The position numbers and the translations under genes are program-made. From Cymodocea nodosa (Eukaryota; Streptophyta; Magnoliopsida; Alismatales; Cymodoceaceae), in contig CM072341.1 of assembly GCA_036874045.1 (NCBI GenBank), positions 15,884,501 to 15,948,500 on the forward strand: 64,000 nt of DNA. Direction: 5' to 3'. The notes under the pieces were generated by a model, which was not told the DNA's origin, did not search any database, and worked only from the letters and a program-made list of their open reading frames with translations. Positions 45,715 to 57,769 of this stretch are shown piece by piece. The number at the start of each line of letters is the position of its first letter. Within the stretch, counting starts at the first letter, position 1.

Positions 45715-47941
45715 CTCTCCCCTCCCCCCCCCCCGTGCACCTTCGCCGACCACCTACGGTTCTCCTTCCGTGCACTCCTGTGCTGGTAGATCTTCCTGTG
45801 CCGTCGTCACCTCTCCTCCACTTCTATGGCTGTCGTTTTTCCAACGAAATTTGTAACATCAATGGTCGAGGGATCTAGGAAAAAAATTGAATTATCTGCA
45901 TATTATAAGTTTATAAGGTGCGGTCCTTTTGTTTTGAAAAGATAACTCCTTCAAGATCATCTCTTCTCAACGACGAGATCATGGGATCAAGGAAAAAGGC
46001 AACAATGAGAAAAAGGAGAGGTGATGAAGGAAGAATGTCGTTGCCTAACAAAATGAAGAAAATTTTAATCATGGATAATGTACCAAAAGTAGAGGTGATC
46101 ATGGGATCAAGGAATAAGACTATTTGAACTTTTAAAATAGCCTTTAGAAGTACCATTTAACAAAATGAAGAAATTTTAATACATTTAAAAAGAAAATCTC
46201 AATCTTAAGAAGAAGACCTTCCAAGTTCCCATTATGTAGATAAATGTAAGGTTTCCTGGGGTACATGTCTCTCTCATTTGCTCCTTCAAAGTTTGCTCAC
46301 TTCTTTGATTTGCTTTTAACTTCTTTAATTGCCCACGGGCCATAGCCTGATTTGCTCAACATCGTCGATTGTCTTGTTTTTGACCTTCAATCCCATTTGT
46401 GTCATGTTTGCATAACTCGAGTCCGTCGGACGACAGTTTAATATACTTTGCCTAATTACGTTCGATTAGTCAATGCCATAGTTAAATTGTGCTAAATCAG
46501 ATCAACACAACCTAATTTATACCTTTACGTGAATTTGAAATTTCTATTCATACCTCTATTATAATTTGTTTTAAGATTCTTCTACTTAGATTTTCTCTTT
46601 TCAATCATTACAAACCAATCTACATTTTTTGTGAAGAAAACAAAACGGTGAAAAGCACATCAAAAATTTTATATCGTTAAAGATGAAATTTAAGATTTGA
46701 TGAAAGAGATTAAGAAAGCTACAGATGTCTATTACAAATTTGGTTATAGGTGTCCATACAACGCCTGATATATATAATTTAATAGGCACCAGATGATTAT
46801 AATTCAAAGTTAATTGAATAAACACCTATTCAAATTTAATTGAACTGTAGTTGTTTAATATTATTAAGTTATGTATCTTAAATATCCATAACATTTTCCT
46901 ATCGATAAAAAAAGTATGCGTTCAAAAACACAAACGGAGAACATGGAAATGAGGATGACAGGAGTCATTTATATAAAATATAGACTATATTATATGTAAC
47001 ATATTACGTTCTCGAGTAGGTTGAGCTATGAATCGATGTACGACATAACCAATAATGGTTAAATATAGAAGACGACCAATAAGCTTTTTAAAAGTAGGAT
47101 CATTAAGAACAGGAACATTGACATCAAACTTACTATTAAGGTCAAAAGGAGTATTTATTGGTCTACTACATCTCCAGAAGATACAAAACATACATTGAAA
47201 TATATATATATAAATCACCTTTGAGACATAAACGACCAAAATTTTTTTAACATTTCTTAAATCCGATACAACAGAGTACAACCTTATAATGGTTCTGCTC
47301 TATTAAAGCAGAATACAGTGAAAACTGACTATATTACTCATTATTAACCTGGATTTTATAGCATTACACACTTTGAAACATACATACTTTAAAATCAACT
47401 GTAATAGCTTAATTGTTCCTTAAAATTTGAATCATAAAGAATATAAAAAAAACACTATTATTATTATAAAAAAAGACATACACACTTCGTAAACTTCAGG
47501 TCTTCCAATAGACAACAGTAGTACAGTAGATATGAATACAAGCAGCTATGACAAACACTGACAAGCGGGCAGTATTCACAGGACACTGCTATGAATTGTA
47601 ATCATAATATTTTATTCCAACGATCTCTTCAAAAGGTAGAAAAGAAAAACTTAACCACGGATGGCGTAAATAAATTATAAGAATATACAAATGAATGAAA
47701 TCTAACGTTAAAGAAAAGAAACAGAATTCTTTTCAGTTTTCTTAATTACCTCTCAGATCGAAAATTTTAATATTACTAAGATACGATGCAGGCTCAAATC
47801 AAGCGAATAACACCAGAGGGAACCAGAAAGACGTACGCAGCAACAGTTCAATTCTTCATGGCCCTAAGATTACAAAAGTATCTAAGCTATTGAAATTCAT
47901 ATTACAAAATTGAATATATGATTCAAATAATAAGAAATTAA
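45715..47941. other. Intergenic region between CPP1 and GrpE
   Basis: The start is the CPP1 5' leader, with a C11 run at 45724-45734. The end is the GrpE 3' flank. In between it is AT-rich, with two copies of ATCATGGGATCAAGGAA near 45977 and 46097 and one retroelement relic (46985-47280). No other gene is recognised. Confidence 0.5.
46985..47280 (-). mobile_element. Copia reverse-transcriptase relic
   Basis: The minus-strand translation shows NTPFDLNSKFDVN, then LNDPTFKKLIGRLLYLTI and VHRFIAQP. This matches the conserved stretch at the RT/RNase H junction of Ty1/copia polyproteins (LVGRLLYLT...). Only this fragment is seen, without LTRs. Confidence 0.65.
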
Positions 47942-50923
47942 CTAGGCAGGTTCTCCACCGTCATTTTCTGTGCTTGTTTCACCATTGTAACCATTGCTCC
48001 CTTCCTCGTCTGGCAAAGCTTCTTCAACGGACTTTGCAGGACCTGGGCCAGCAGAGACCTTCACCATTGCTGGACGCAGCAGCCTCTCGCCAAGTTTGAA
48101 TCCTTTGCGAAACTCTTCTAGGATGATGCCTTCTTCAAATTCTGCTGAATCCTCTCGCATGATTGCCTCGTGAAGCTTTTGTGAGAAACATGCATGTGTT
48201 AGATCTTATGAGTGATGTTTTGCAGAAAAAAAAAAGGTCAGAAAAATGGACAATGACTCAGAAGTGCAACATTTTAACCAAAATTCTCGGGCACGGAGAA
48301 AGAAGTTTCCCTATTATGGTTTAAAATATTATTCCAGAATAAAAACTGCAATTCCCTGGTGCATTGATCTCAACATGATTTGATTCGCTTGTAGCTTGCT
48401 AGCATATTTCACAACGTGAAAGGGGTATCAGCCATTTTAGGCAATGGAAAAAAGACAACCATGATCAACTCACCATTGGATCAAACGCACAGCCAGCTGT
48501 TTCTACTGCTTCAACACCTAAGGAGTCCAGTATTTCAACGAACTGCTTGCAAATGTTCTGATAACTGTTGTTGATCTTCTCCTCTCCCTCTGATTCTATT
48601 TTGATCTGAGCTTTAGCCCTTTCAAAGTTGTCCAACACAGGCAGCAAGCCCTCTACTACTTCCCCTTGCACATTTGTCATCAAAGAAAGTCGTTCCCTTT
48701 CTGCCCTCTTTCGGAAGTTATCAAAATCAGCACTGATCCTAAGAATTCGATCTTTCTCAACTGAAAGCTCTTCAGATAATAGTGATATCTTTTTTGCAAG
48801 AGACTCTTTCTCATCTTCAATGGAAAGAAGAGAGGACTCTATTTCAGTGACTTTAGATTGATCATTATTTTCCAAAGCTTCTTTAAATGATTCAAGTAAT
48901 GACATTATCGTTGATTCAGCTTTCCCATCTAACTCAGTGCCATCATCAGCACATTCTTCAACCTGTATCTCATCTTCAGAGTCTTCCTGTTTCATTGAAG
49001 GAAGAAATATATGTTAAGATGATGTCTATAGATATGAAACAACAGTGTGCTATGATAAACCAATCAGAATATTAAAGAGAAAGAATCGTCATTAAAAAAA
49101 TTTCCTTTTTAGATATGCAGCAAGTTCATTTTATGTTGATCATCCAAGGAAAGGCCTTTATGACAATAGGATTAAGCTGAAGAGAGAACAGAATGATATA
49201 CACAAATTACCATTCAAAAAAAAAGTATACAATTTTTAATATAGCCAACAATTACATGCCGGTAATAGGAATTTAAAAGAACATTTATCTGGTGGTATTA
49301 GCGTGTGAGTGGATGGACATCAGGTGTGAACTGTGAAGTACAATTCATTTTTGATTAACTGTGTTTTAGAGTTGTAGGAGTTAGAAAGTAATGATAGCAA
49401 TGGTTTGTTATTTTCAATATAAATACATTTTAAGAGGGCTTGAATGACATTGATATGAAAAAGATATAGCATCCTATTGCAGTAAGATTCTTATATAATA
49501 AGCAAGAAGAGGAAACAGAAATAACGCTAAAAATTTGAAATAGTATAGCCTAGTTTTAAATATGCATAGCCTCTCATGCAAGTGAAGTTACATGGCTTTG
49601 TTGAAAATAAATGGCTACGGACAACTAATACAAGGAAAAATATTGAATATTCCTTTTTTCCATAAAACATTTTTAAATATTCAACAAGAACCAATTAATA
49701 AAAATGCTGAATATCATCAATCAGCTGCCTGATTTGCCGTATAAGTGACACAATAATATTATTATATATGTTCTCTAAGATCAATTACGAATTTTACACT
49801 TTTAAGTAATCACAAATGACATAATACAATTTCTAAGGATGATGATAAGAATGCCTAAAATCAAACAGAAATTTAGTCAGATCACAGTTCAAGGCTAACC
49901 CAAATAATATTCAATTCCTGTTTGAATGTTCCCAAAAACTTCAAAAGATCTTTACAAATACACTTACATACTATAATTTATACTACAGTACCTAATATTA
50001 TATTCGTCATTGATTTAACAAGATTATAACCTTAAGGGAACCTGGAAAAAGAAAATACAAGAGAACCTTTGCAATAAATGAAGAAGAAGGTAGATATATA
50101 TAATACACGAGGTCGTCTTTCCTAGTGGTGGCACCATGAAACATTCCCATGTCATCCTTATTTTATTTTTTTCTATAGGTGGAAAGATAAAAGCAAGCAT
50201 ATAAATTTCATTAAGTTGGTTTCTCTAAAGCTGCACTTGTATCTCCCCAAGAAATACAAGGTAGAAGTAACCATATGAGTTAAGTTCTTAGATGATTATA
50301 AATATATGGTAACATTTTCACTTCAATTCAATAAGTATTGGTCTCTCTTCGAAAATGGTATTAGTCTTTGATTTAAAGGTTTAAAAACTCAACAATTTTT
50401 GTTAAATTTTGGCCATTGATTTTGTAATCAAAACATTTTAAGTTGAAATTTAATACATAATAGATTATATCCATTTATATACTTAATTTTATTTTCTTAA
50501 ATAATTATAACAAAACAAGAGGTGTTTTCTCTAGAGAAGTTCTCTCCAGAGACACCTCAAGAAACACTTAACCAAAAGAAGAAGACATACAAAAAGAAGT
50601 ATGGCCCGTATGGGAAGACGTTGATAAACAGAAAAGGAGGAAGATTGTACCAGATTGTTTGTAGATGGCGGTTGATGTTGTTGGACGTCTTCCTCGGTCT
50701 CCGTGGTCTCCTCAGGGGCAGCTGCGAGGGGAGGAAGAGATGTGAGGGAGGAGAAAGGGGGAATGCGAGAAGAGGGCGGTTGCGGCAGTCGTACGAGGGT
50801 GAGGCCGAGAGGAGAAAACCGCGACGGCAGCGTAATTTGGGTCCGGGCAGAGGAAGTAGGAGCGGAAGAAGATTTAGAGCGAGGAGGGTGGAGGAAAGGC
50901 GGAATCCTGAGGATGGAGGCCAT
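47942..50923 (-). CDS. Plastid GrpE nucleotide-exchange factor, three exons
   Basis: Exons 50923-50651, 48986-48474 and 48175-47942 join in phase (GT/AG) to give 339 residues. GrpE dimers release ADP from Hsp70 (DnaK type) and so drive the chaperone cycle, here in the chloroplast stroma. Residues 1-about 70 are a Ser/Pro/Arg-rich transit peptide (MASILRIPPFLHPPRSKSSS). An acidic stretch (EDSEDEIQVEEC) precedes a long helix with coiled-coil character at about 115-175. The GrpE core shows RISADFDNFRKRAERERL, LLPVLDNFERAKAQIK and FVEILDSLGVEAVE. The conserved FDP(M)LHEAIMRE spans the intron 2 junction, followed by EEFRKGFKLGERLLRPAMVKV. A low-complexity tail rich in Glu, Gly and Asn ends the protein. 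The start agrees with the transit peptide; an in-frame upstream ATG at 50941 would add six residues. Most of intron 1 is the segment shared with CPP1. Confidence 0.94.
49423..50569. repeat. Copy B of the 1.15-kb duplicated intron segment
   Basis: This copy fills about 69% of GrpE intron 1 and stops about 80 bp from the exon 1 donor. It is collinear with 42632-43785. Copy A continues into a diverged tandem relative (43786-44070) that copy B lacks, so copy A is probably the source. Confidence 0.95.
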
Positions 50924-52615
50924 GGAGGATGGACGACGCAAGAATTCCAGGGGCTTGCTGACACTGTTTTTGACGGCGTCGGGCGGGTACGTCGGCAGGC
51001 CGGGCCGGGCCGGGCCGGATATAAGTGCATATTTATCGGAGTTACCTAGATTTTGGGGGTCCGACCATTATTTTGCGTCAGACCGAAAAAGGTTTCATCC
51101 ATTGCCACCTTCAGAAGACGTTTTTAAGTGATAATCTAACTAGATATTACCCAAGACTTGTGATTTATCTCTGTAATATTGGTTAATAGTATAATATCTC
51201 TGTAATATTGACATATCAATTTTACGATCGATGTGTTAAATTTGTAAAATTCAAAAATCTATACTAAAATTATGTTATATTGTATTATGTATTTAAATAA
51301 AAACCATAACAGCATAATTTAATTCTATTAGACGATAACATTACATATCTAACAATATGATTTATTCGGACTAAATCGTAGTAATATAATTAAATCTAAC
51401 TAGGTTGACACGGACAGCCGTAGTTTCAGCAAAGGACTCGCAGAGACTCTTCCATTGCCTCAAGTTGAAATAAGAGAACCCAAACCTTGTGTGAACTTCG
51501 ATCTTAGGAGAGGTAATCCTTGTTCTTCCACGTTATTGGGAAGAAAATGTTTTCACGAAGAACAAAGCAGAATTTGTCGTGAACCAACGTCAGATCTAAC
51601 AAATCTTAAGGTAGAACAATGTTGGACCCAAAAATTCTATTATTTATCTTATATATTATTATTTTTTATATGAATTCTTGAGGTCGTCCGGCTCTTCCAA
51701 TCATAAAATTTTCACTAAAGCTATTAATCCCTGCTTAAATGCCTCAAATTCAACATTATTGGTATGCTTTAATCGTTAATTGAGAAGAAATTTAACATTA
51801 TATAAAATTCAAATTCTTTAATAGTAGATTACCTTATAAATTAATTAATTAGATAATTATTTTTAAAACAAAAATTGATAAATGTAACGAATGGCTACAT
51901 AAAAAAAATTCCTATGAACACCCATACGAATCCTTTTCACTTGATATAATCAAGTTTTCATTGCAATATGTTTGGACGGATATTTAGCAGAGAATACAAA
52001 ATTTATATCGCAACAATCAACATGAAATTTGTAATGTGATACATTATTTTGGTAGACAAGAAAAAAGGTTGGAAGACAGAAAATTATTATAATATCCTGT
52101 TCTTTTTTGGAAATTATGATGCTCGCGTTACATTATTTCGATTGAAGGCGACCCCCTGCAATATATATGTTTGTATGGCAAGCGAAACATTGACATTATC
52201 CTAAGTCTTGCTGCCACTGGGGATCATAATCTCCAGAACAAAAAGGGGGAGCAAATTTAACTCTAAAAAATCGAAATAGACCTATAACGATTCAAAAAAC
52301 ACAAAAATATGTATCTCTTCAAACTCCAAGTTCATATTGTTTCCACTAAAACTTTTCTTCAAATGATGCTTACAGTAACACCATACTTCCAAAGCAAACT
52401 CCATTGGAAACAAGGAATTAAAATTAAATATTGATGTTATTTCTAGTCATAAATATAACTTTGTTTCAAATCTCCAGCATCATATCAAGAATAAACTTAA
52501 CGGAAGCAGTAATATCAAAGTGGTGACCTTGTGCCTGCTCAAACAAAAGGAGAATCAGAGTGACGGAAACAACGGTAGCATGTGCAAGTAAACAGCAGGC
52601 AAGCAAGTTTGCTCG

Positions 52616-52669
52616 TCAGAGAGCTTTTACAAGGGTATATAATGGACATTCTCCTATTCTCTCACGGCC
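52616..52669 (-). other. Possible terminal coding exon of an unknown minus-strand gene
   Basis: The minus strand shows a strong acceptor (TTTCTTGCAG) followed by an open 17-codon frame, GRERIGECPLYTLVKAL, ending in TGA. The base composition is richer than around it. No upstream exon was linked, and the family is not recognised. It may be chance. Confidence 0.25.
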
Positions 52670-53595
52670 CTGCAAGAAAGATAAAACGCGTGAACTTGCA
52701 GCTATGAATTCGAAGAGTTTAAAGTAGAGATTGAGACAAAAGAAACGGAAGTCGACTTTCCAAAATCATGGTAAAGAACGTTAGGCATTCCTTATGTTAT
52801 ACAAGAAATGTTTTACGTAAATTTGAGAAAGAACTGTAAATAACGATCTTCTCTATCTACCATGTTAGGATGGGTCTAATTTGGTTGCATGTGTATAGTG
52901 CAGCAAATATGGATATTATATATCCTTTATTTTACAAAATTTTGATATGTTGAGAAACAACCAAACATATATAGTTTATAAAACTTCTGAATATATTTGT
53001 GTTGCAAATTTCGACCTTTGATTTTTCCTTAAGTTTCTTAAAGCCCCATGTTTGTGAAATTGCAACCACTGAAACACCCTGCTTTCTATTACAAGGATAT
53101 GTTTATTTTTGTCAATTTTGCTTGGATACCATTAGAAAAATTGAAAATAGCTTGTATATCTTTTAAGTATAAAATTATCTTATATACCACTAAAACTATA
53201 AAATCTGTAGCACCCTCATGAACAATTATAAGAAGTTTATCATAGCCACGATTTTTATATTTTCAAGGGTGTTTAAGATGATACTATATTTAGATGGCAC
53301 ATAAGCTATCGACAACTATTCAAAGGGTAATTAAGAAAAAAAAAAAAAATTTATTGAGATTTTGGGGTAAGGTCGAAAAACTGATATTTGTGATGGGTTA
53401 GTTGTCTTTCCATACTCCACAAAAAATTCAATATTTGAACAGAATACGGTCAGCCATTGGATGTGATTCTTAGAAATCTTGTGCTGGTATCATTATCTCA
53501 ATGGAATGGATACACATACACACACACACGCACCCCATTTTTTACACCATTTTTGTATTTTTCAATTTCAGAAATCAAAATATCTTACATCTTAA

Positions 53596-53885
53596 TGGAC
53601 TTCAGATTCTACAACAATAATAATAATCCAAGTTATAATCCACTATGTGAAGTTAAACACATGAATTCCTTTCTTCCATGTATTTCTTTTTATAGTTAAA
53701 TTACAAAAATTTAAATCTTATCTCATAATTCAGATTGTACAACAATAATAATCTTAATCATAATCCTACTATGTAAGGTCAGCTATATGAATCTTTTTCT
53801 TCTATGTATTTTTATTTATGGATAAATTACATAAATTTAAATTTGTTCTCATAATTCAAATTCTACAACATACTTTAATAATAAA
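53596..53885. repeat. Diverged tandem repeat, unit about 140 bp
   Basis: Two units share TTCTACAACAATAATAATAAT / TTGTACAACAATAATAATC, ACTATGTGAAG/ACTATGTAAGG, ATGAATCCTTT-like words, CATGTATTT and CTCATAATTCA. A third partial unit begins near 53867. Confidence 0.6.
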
Positions 53886-55735
53886 GTTCTATATGGCTGT
53901 TTGAATTCACAAAATAAAAAAATACCACATTTGAAAGATCATGCATGGGAGCAGGCTAGTAAAACAATCAAGCATTTTTTAATTAAAATAAGATAATAGT
54001 TACAGAAATAGTAGAAAAGAAGAAACTGGGAAGTACACAGCAACTGTAGTCATAAACAACTAGTTCAATGCTCTCTACGGAATGGCATGCTTAAACATAT
54101 TATTTACCTAAGAATTGCTGATCAAGAGTGGATTCAACTTAGTGTCAAGTTGACTTACGTTGGTTGAACTCTGTCTGTTGGAAACAATGGGTGAATCTTT
54201 GCAATCCTTATTAGTGGAGACTCTGGAAGGAAAATGATTCAAGGAAAGGGGATCTACCATTGGCACTTTTTAGTTGTGAGTGACTCAAAAAAAAACCTCA
54301 GGAGTAGGAAGAAGAGCTCGAGTAGCAGATTACCTAGGAACTAATAAATCTTTTTCAAGGGCTTTGACAAAACATGAATGAATATGAATAATCTCCATTG
54401 TAGTTCCATGGATGTGACATGTCCCTCTCCCCTCCTTGTGAAGTATGAAACCTCTTCCAAATCTCATCATGTCTTAGAAACAAAAAGATCAAATAAATAT
54501 ATTTTTTAAATTTCAATTTATATTAATGTAATAAATGTTGGACAAATGACGACAATTTTCAAGTCTTCTATGAATAATCAAATATAAAATCTATTTTTTT
54601 ATTTAAATTTCATTTATTTAATCAACTAAATAAGTCATTGTCCATTTTAGAGTTAACAATTAAACACTACTTAACAAATAGCAACCAGCTAAAAAAACAA
54701 AAATTAGACCTGGACCAGGCCCAGAGCGGTGGTCCAGCTCAGCATGGCCCAGCTGGCCAGACCCGGTTAAGGGTCAAGGGCTGAGCCATGTGTCTGCAAG
54801 ACCTATCATAGCCCAGTTTGGTCCATTTTTCAAGTATACATACATATAACACCATCAGTCTCCCCATATATATAGCCCCTCGTAATGAAAATAATCCTCA
54901 TTTTTTCTATTATGATCTCTACATGGTAATGTAACCTGGGGTTTAGATACAAAGAGAGAAAAAAACCATCTAGAACCAACTTTGTGGTAACTGCCATCAC
55001 TTTGTAACTTTTGTCAACAACAGTGTCATCCATCTCCTCTCCATTGCCAACTGCCTTATCTGTCAACTTCACTCAATGGCCATCTCCATCCCACCAAGGT
55101 GTGGCTCTGGAAGCCCCACCAGTGCCTCTACAGCCATGTACTCAGCAGCCAAATCCATTTCTAATCTCATCTATCAGCTGAACACGTTATACAACTGTGA
55201 TCAGCAGCTGTGTGTGTTTTGATGCTTCTTTCCACAGATTGACCACTCTAGACTATGGTTTTGCAAAGAATACTCTTTTCTGACAGATTTTGTCCAGATT
55301 TGTGGCAACATGACATCTTCCATGTATCGTGACCTACTAGTAAATAATCTCAGGAGTGCAACCACTGAACTTACTGGATCAAACAATCCTGTCACAAGCC
55401 TCCAATCATATTAGGGACACCTTAAAGAGTACTTACTTAAAGAGTACTTATAAACATAATATTTCACAAATTTGTGAAATGTATGAGAAGATTTTCATGT
55501 TGTGACAGGTAGGTCACCCTGTTCTTCTCTATATGTTCCCCTAGATGAGTTGAAGGTGTGTCGGCAATTTCTCGTCAATGTTGTCAAGATGAAAGAGTAT
55601 TTTAGTACATACTTTTTCTGTAAAGTGTTTAGGCACAACCTAGGCATCAAGGCATGAATTGGTGCCTTGACAGCACACCCTGCTTTATCTTGATTGAGTA
55701 CATCTTTTTTCAGACCTGTTTCATTAAATTTATGT

Positions 55736-55912
55736 TTTTTAGGGTTTTTAAATGTTTTTCTTTGCAAAAAAACTTAAATATATTTTAATAGTTATATATT
55801 TTAGTAATATTTATCAAAAAAATTATATTTAAGTTTTTAGGGTTTTTAAATGTTTTTCTTTGAAAAAAAACTTAAATATAATTTTTTTGATAAATATTAC
55901 TAAAATATATAA
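55736..55912. repeat. Perfect 47-bp inverted repeat with embedded direct repeat
   Basis: Arm 55792-55838 is the exact reverse complement of 55866-55912, with a 27-nt loop. A second motif, AGGGTTTTTAAATGTTTTTC, occurs directly repeated at 55741 and 55839. The arms contain TTTAGTAATATTTATC. The structure ends 30 bp before the hAT element at 55943. Confidence 0.95.
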
Positions 55913-55942
55913 TTATATATATTAAAGAAATATACATATTAG

Positions 55943-56672
55943 TAAAGGTGTACATGCTTCAGTTTGATTTTTTTTTGATAAGAATCATGAACCAAATGAT
56001 ATATATCGATTCTAGAAATTTTAAAACTAAAATGAACTACTATCATCTCACAAACCAAATTGCATCAAACCCTTAAGAAATCGTTTGGTTTTGATCAATT
56101 CTTCAATCTAATTTAAAAATAGAGATATGATTCAAATAACAAAATATAACAGTAGATAATTAAATAAGTTTGCAACTAACAAATATTCTTGCACTTATTA
56201 TAAATCATAAAACATCAATGAACACTAATATACCAAAAAACAATTAATTATGAAATTAAATGTCTAAAAGACAAAACCAAATGTCTAAAAAACAAGAAAA
56301 GAAACTCAATTAATAGATAAATGATTAACTTGACAATGTCAATGCTTTATGTTACGCAATAATAGCATACTATCATTGAAATAAAGTTTATATAGTATTA
56401 AAATGAAAGGTGTAGATTAAGAAAGATCTAACAATTATAATTTGAAATCTATATAATTTATTATATATATATGAAATAAAATATTAATAAATATATTAGT
56501 TTTGAATCTAGTTATGGAACTGCACAAGGAACCAAGAACTGAATCGATCCCAACGGTTCCAAAAATAAAAAACCAAATTGAACCATAGCATACCATTTAA
56601 CCAAACCAAAACATCAAAAATAGTTTGGGTCGGTTTGGTTAACTAGCTCTAATTGAACCATGTACATTTCTA
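55943..56672. mobile_element. Non-autonomous hAT element with intact 8-bp target duplication
   Basis: CATATTAG occurs exactly on both sides (55935-55942 and 56673-56680). The ends are TAAAGGTGTACATG and, inverted, TAGAAATGTACATG. Subterminal GGTTTGGTT/AACCAAACC words recur at the right. There is no transposase reading frame. The 730-bp length, TA-start termini and 8-bp duplication fit the hAT superfamily. Confidence 0.8.
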
Positions 56673-56890
56673 CATATTAGTAATATTACAGCTCATATTT
56701 TGATGTTCTCTAAGATTATTTATGTATTTGAATATTGTTTAGGAAATAATATAGTTAAAAATATAAATAATTATCATTAAATATGTATAAGCATATATAA
56801 TATATACTTAAAAATAAAAAATCTAATATTTGAATGGATGTTCAGGTGCCTTAAAAAGTATGCTTTGACATGATTGATGTGGATATATTG

Positions 56891-57198
56891 TAGACTACCT
56901 TTGATCCTAACATCCTATCCAAGATTCATAGTCAACCTTCCATCTCTTTCAACCACTTTTTCACATTTTCCAAGGATTTCACCTCTGCTCTAATATTAGA
57001 TCAGACAACCATGTTTTAACACAGCATGTGGTAAAGAATGTAGACTACCTTTGATCCTAACATCCTATCCAAGATTCATAGTCAACCTTCCATCTCTTTC
57101 AACCACTTTTTCACATTTTCCAAGGATTTCACCTCTGCTCTAACATTAGATCAGACAACCATGTTTTAACACAGCATGTGGTAAAGAATGTAGACTAC
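56891..57198. repeat. Recent tandem duplication, period exactly 150 bp
   Basis: 56891-57040 and 57041-57190 are identical except for one visible change (CTAATATTAG versus CTAACATTAG). A third start, TAGACTAC, follows at 57191. Confidence 0.95.
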
Positions 57199-57219
57199 AA
57201 ATTGGAGACATTTGATATA

Positions 57220-57769
57220 TAGGCAGGGTATTCAGATTTAACACCACATGTGCTCTACATGATATTCCAATTTTTCACATCAGTGTTTATACTTCCCATG
57301 GGGGTTATCAATCTGCTCAAGGAAATCTTTAGGTGGCATTGGAATGGTAACAGTGACTAGGGTTTGCGCTTTGTTAGTTGGCAGGTGATGTGTACTTCCC
57401 TATCTGCCTTTAGTAAAGCTCTAAGGTGTAATGGCTGTGGAAACAAAGAACTGATATAGAGGCTCCCTGGAACAAAATGTTGAGAAGTAATTTTTTGTCA
57501 GGAAATTCTAAGACTGAATTTTCTTTCTGAAGAGAGGTTGTTTCTTCTTGGGAAGCTTTCTTTCATAAAAATATATCCTTAAAATTTGGAGATGTTAGAA
57601 GCATTCCTTTCTGGCTTGATAGATGGGTGGATGGGGAGGATCTTGCTCAGGCTTTCCCCATTGTCTACTGCTTGTCTAACAAAAAGGATGCTCTGGTCCT
57701 GTGACTAGGGTTCTAATTCTTGGTCGTAGAAAGAATCTTAAAGATTAGGAGGTTGAAGACCTTACTCTC
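57220..57769 (+). mobile_element. LINE fragment, split by the gypsy element to its right
   Basis: Plus-strand translation shows LHDIPIFHISVYTSH, matching the post-RT LINE region. It then shows KFGDVRSIPFWLDRWVDGED, AQAFPIVYCLSNKKDAL and EVEDLTLL, the linker before zf-RVT. Several stops and frame changes interrupt it. It runs up to the target site of the 57770-62593 insertion. Confidence 0.65.

Larger units (their letters stand above)
50924..55730. other. Gene-poor region upstream of GrpE
   Basis: The first 130 bp is GC-rich GrpE promoter/leader with a GGCCG repeat (GGCCGGGCCGGGCCGGGCC near 50999). The rest is AT-rich. Apart from a possible exon (52616-52669) and a diverged tandem repeat (53596-53885), I recognise no gene. 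Short frames near 54830-55400 have no identifiable domain. Confidence 0.45.

Noticed and set aside
55077-55222. A 48-codon plus-strand frame starting MAISIPPRCGSGS
   Set aside because: It is short and isolated with no recognised motif; the opposite strand is similarly open.
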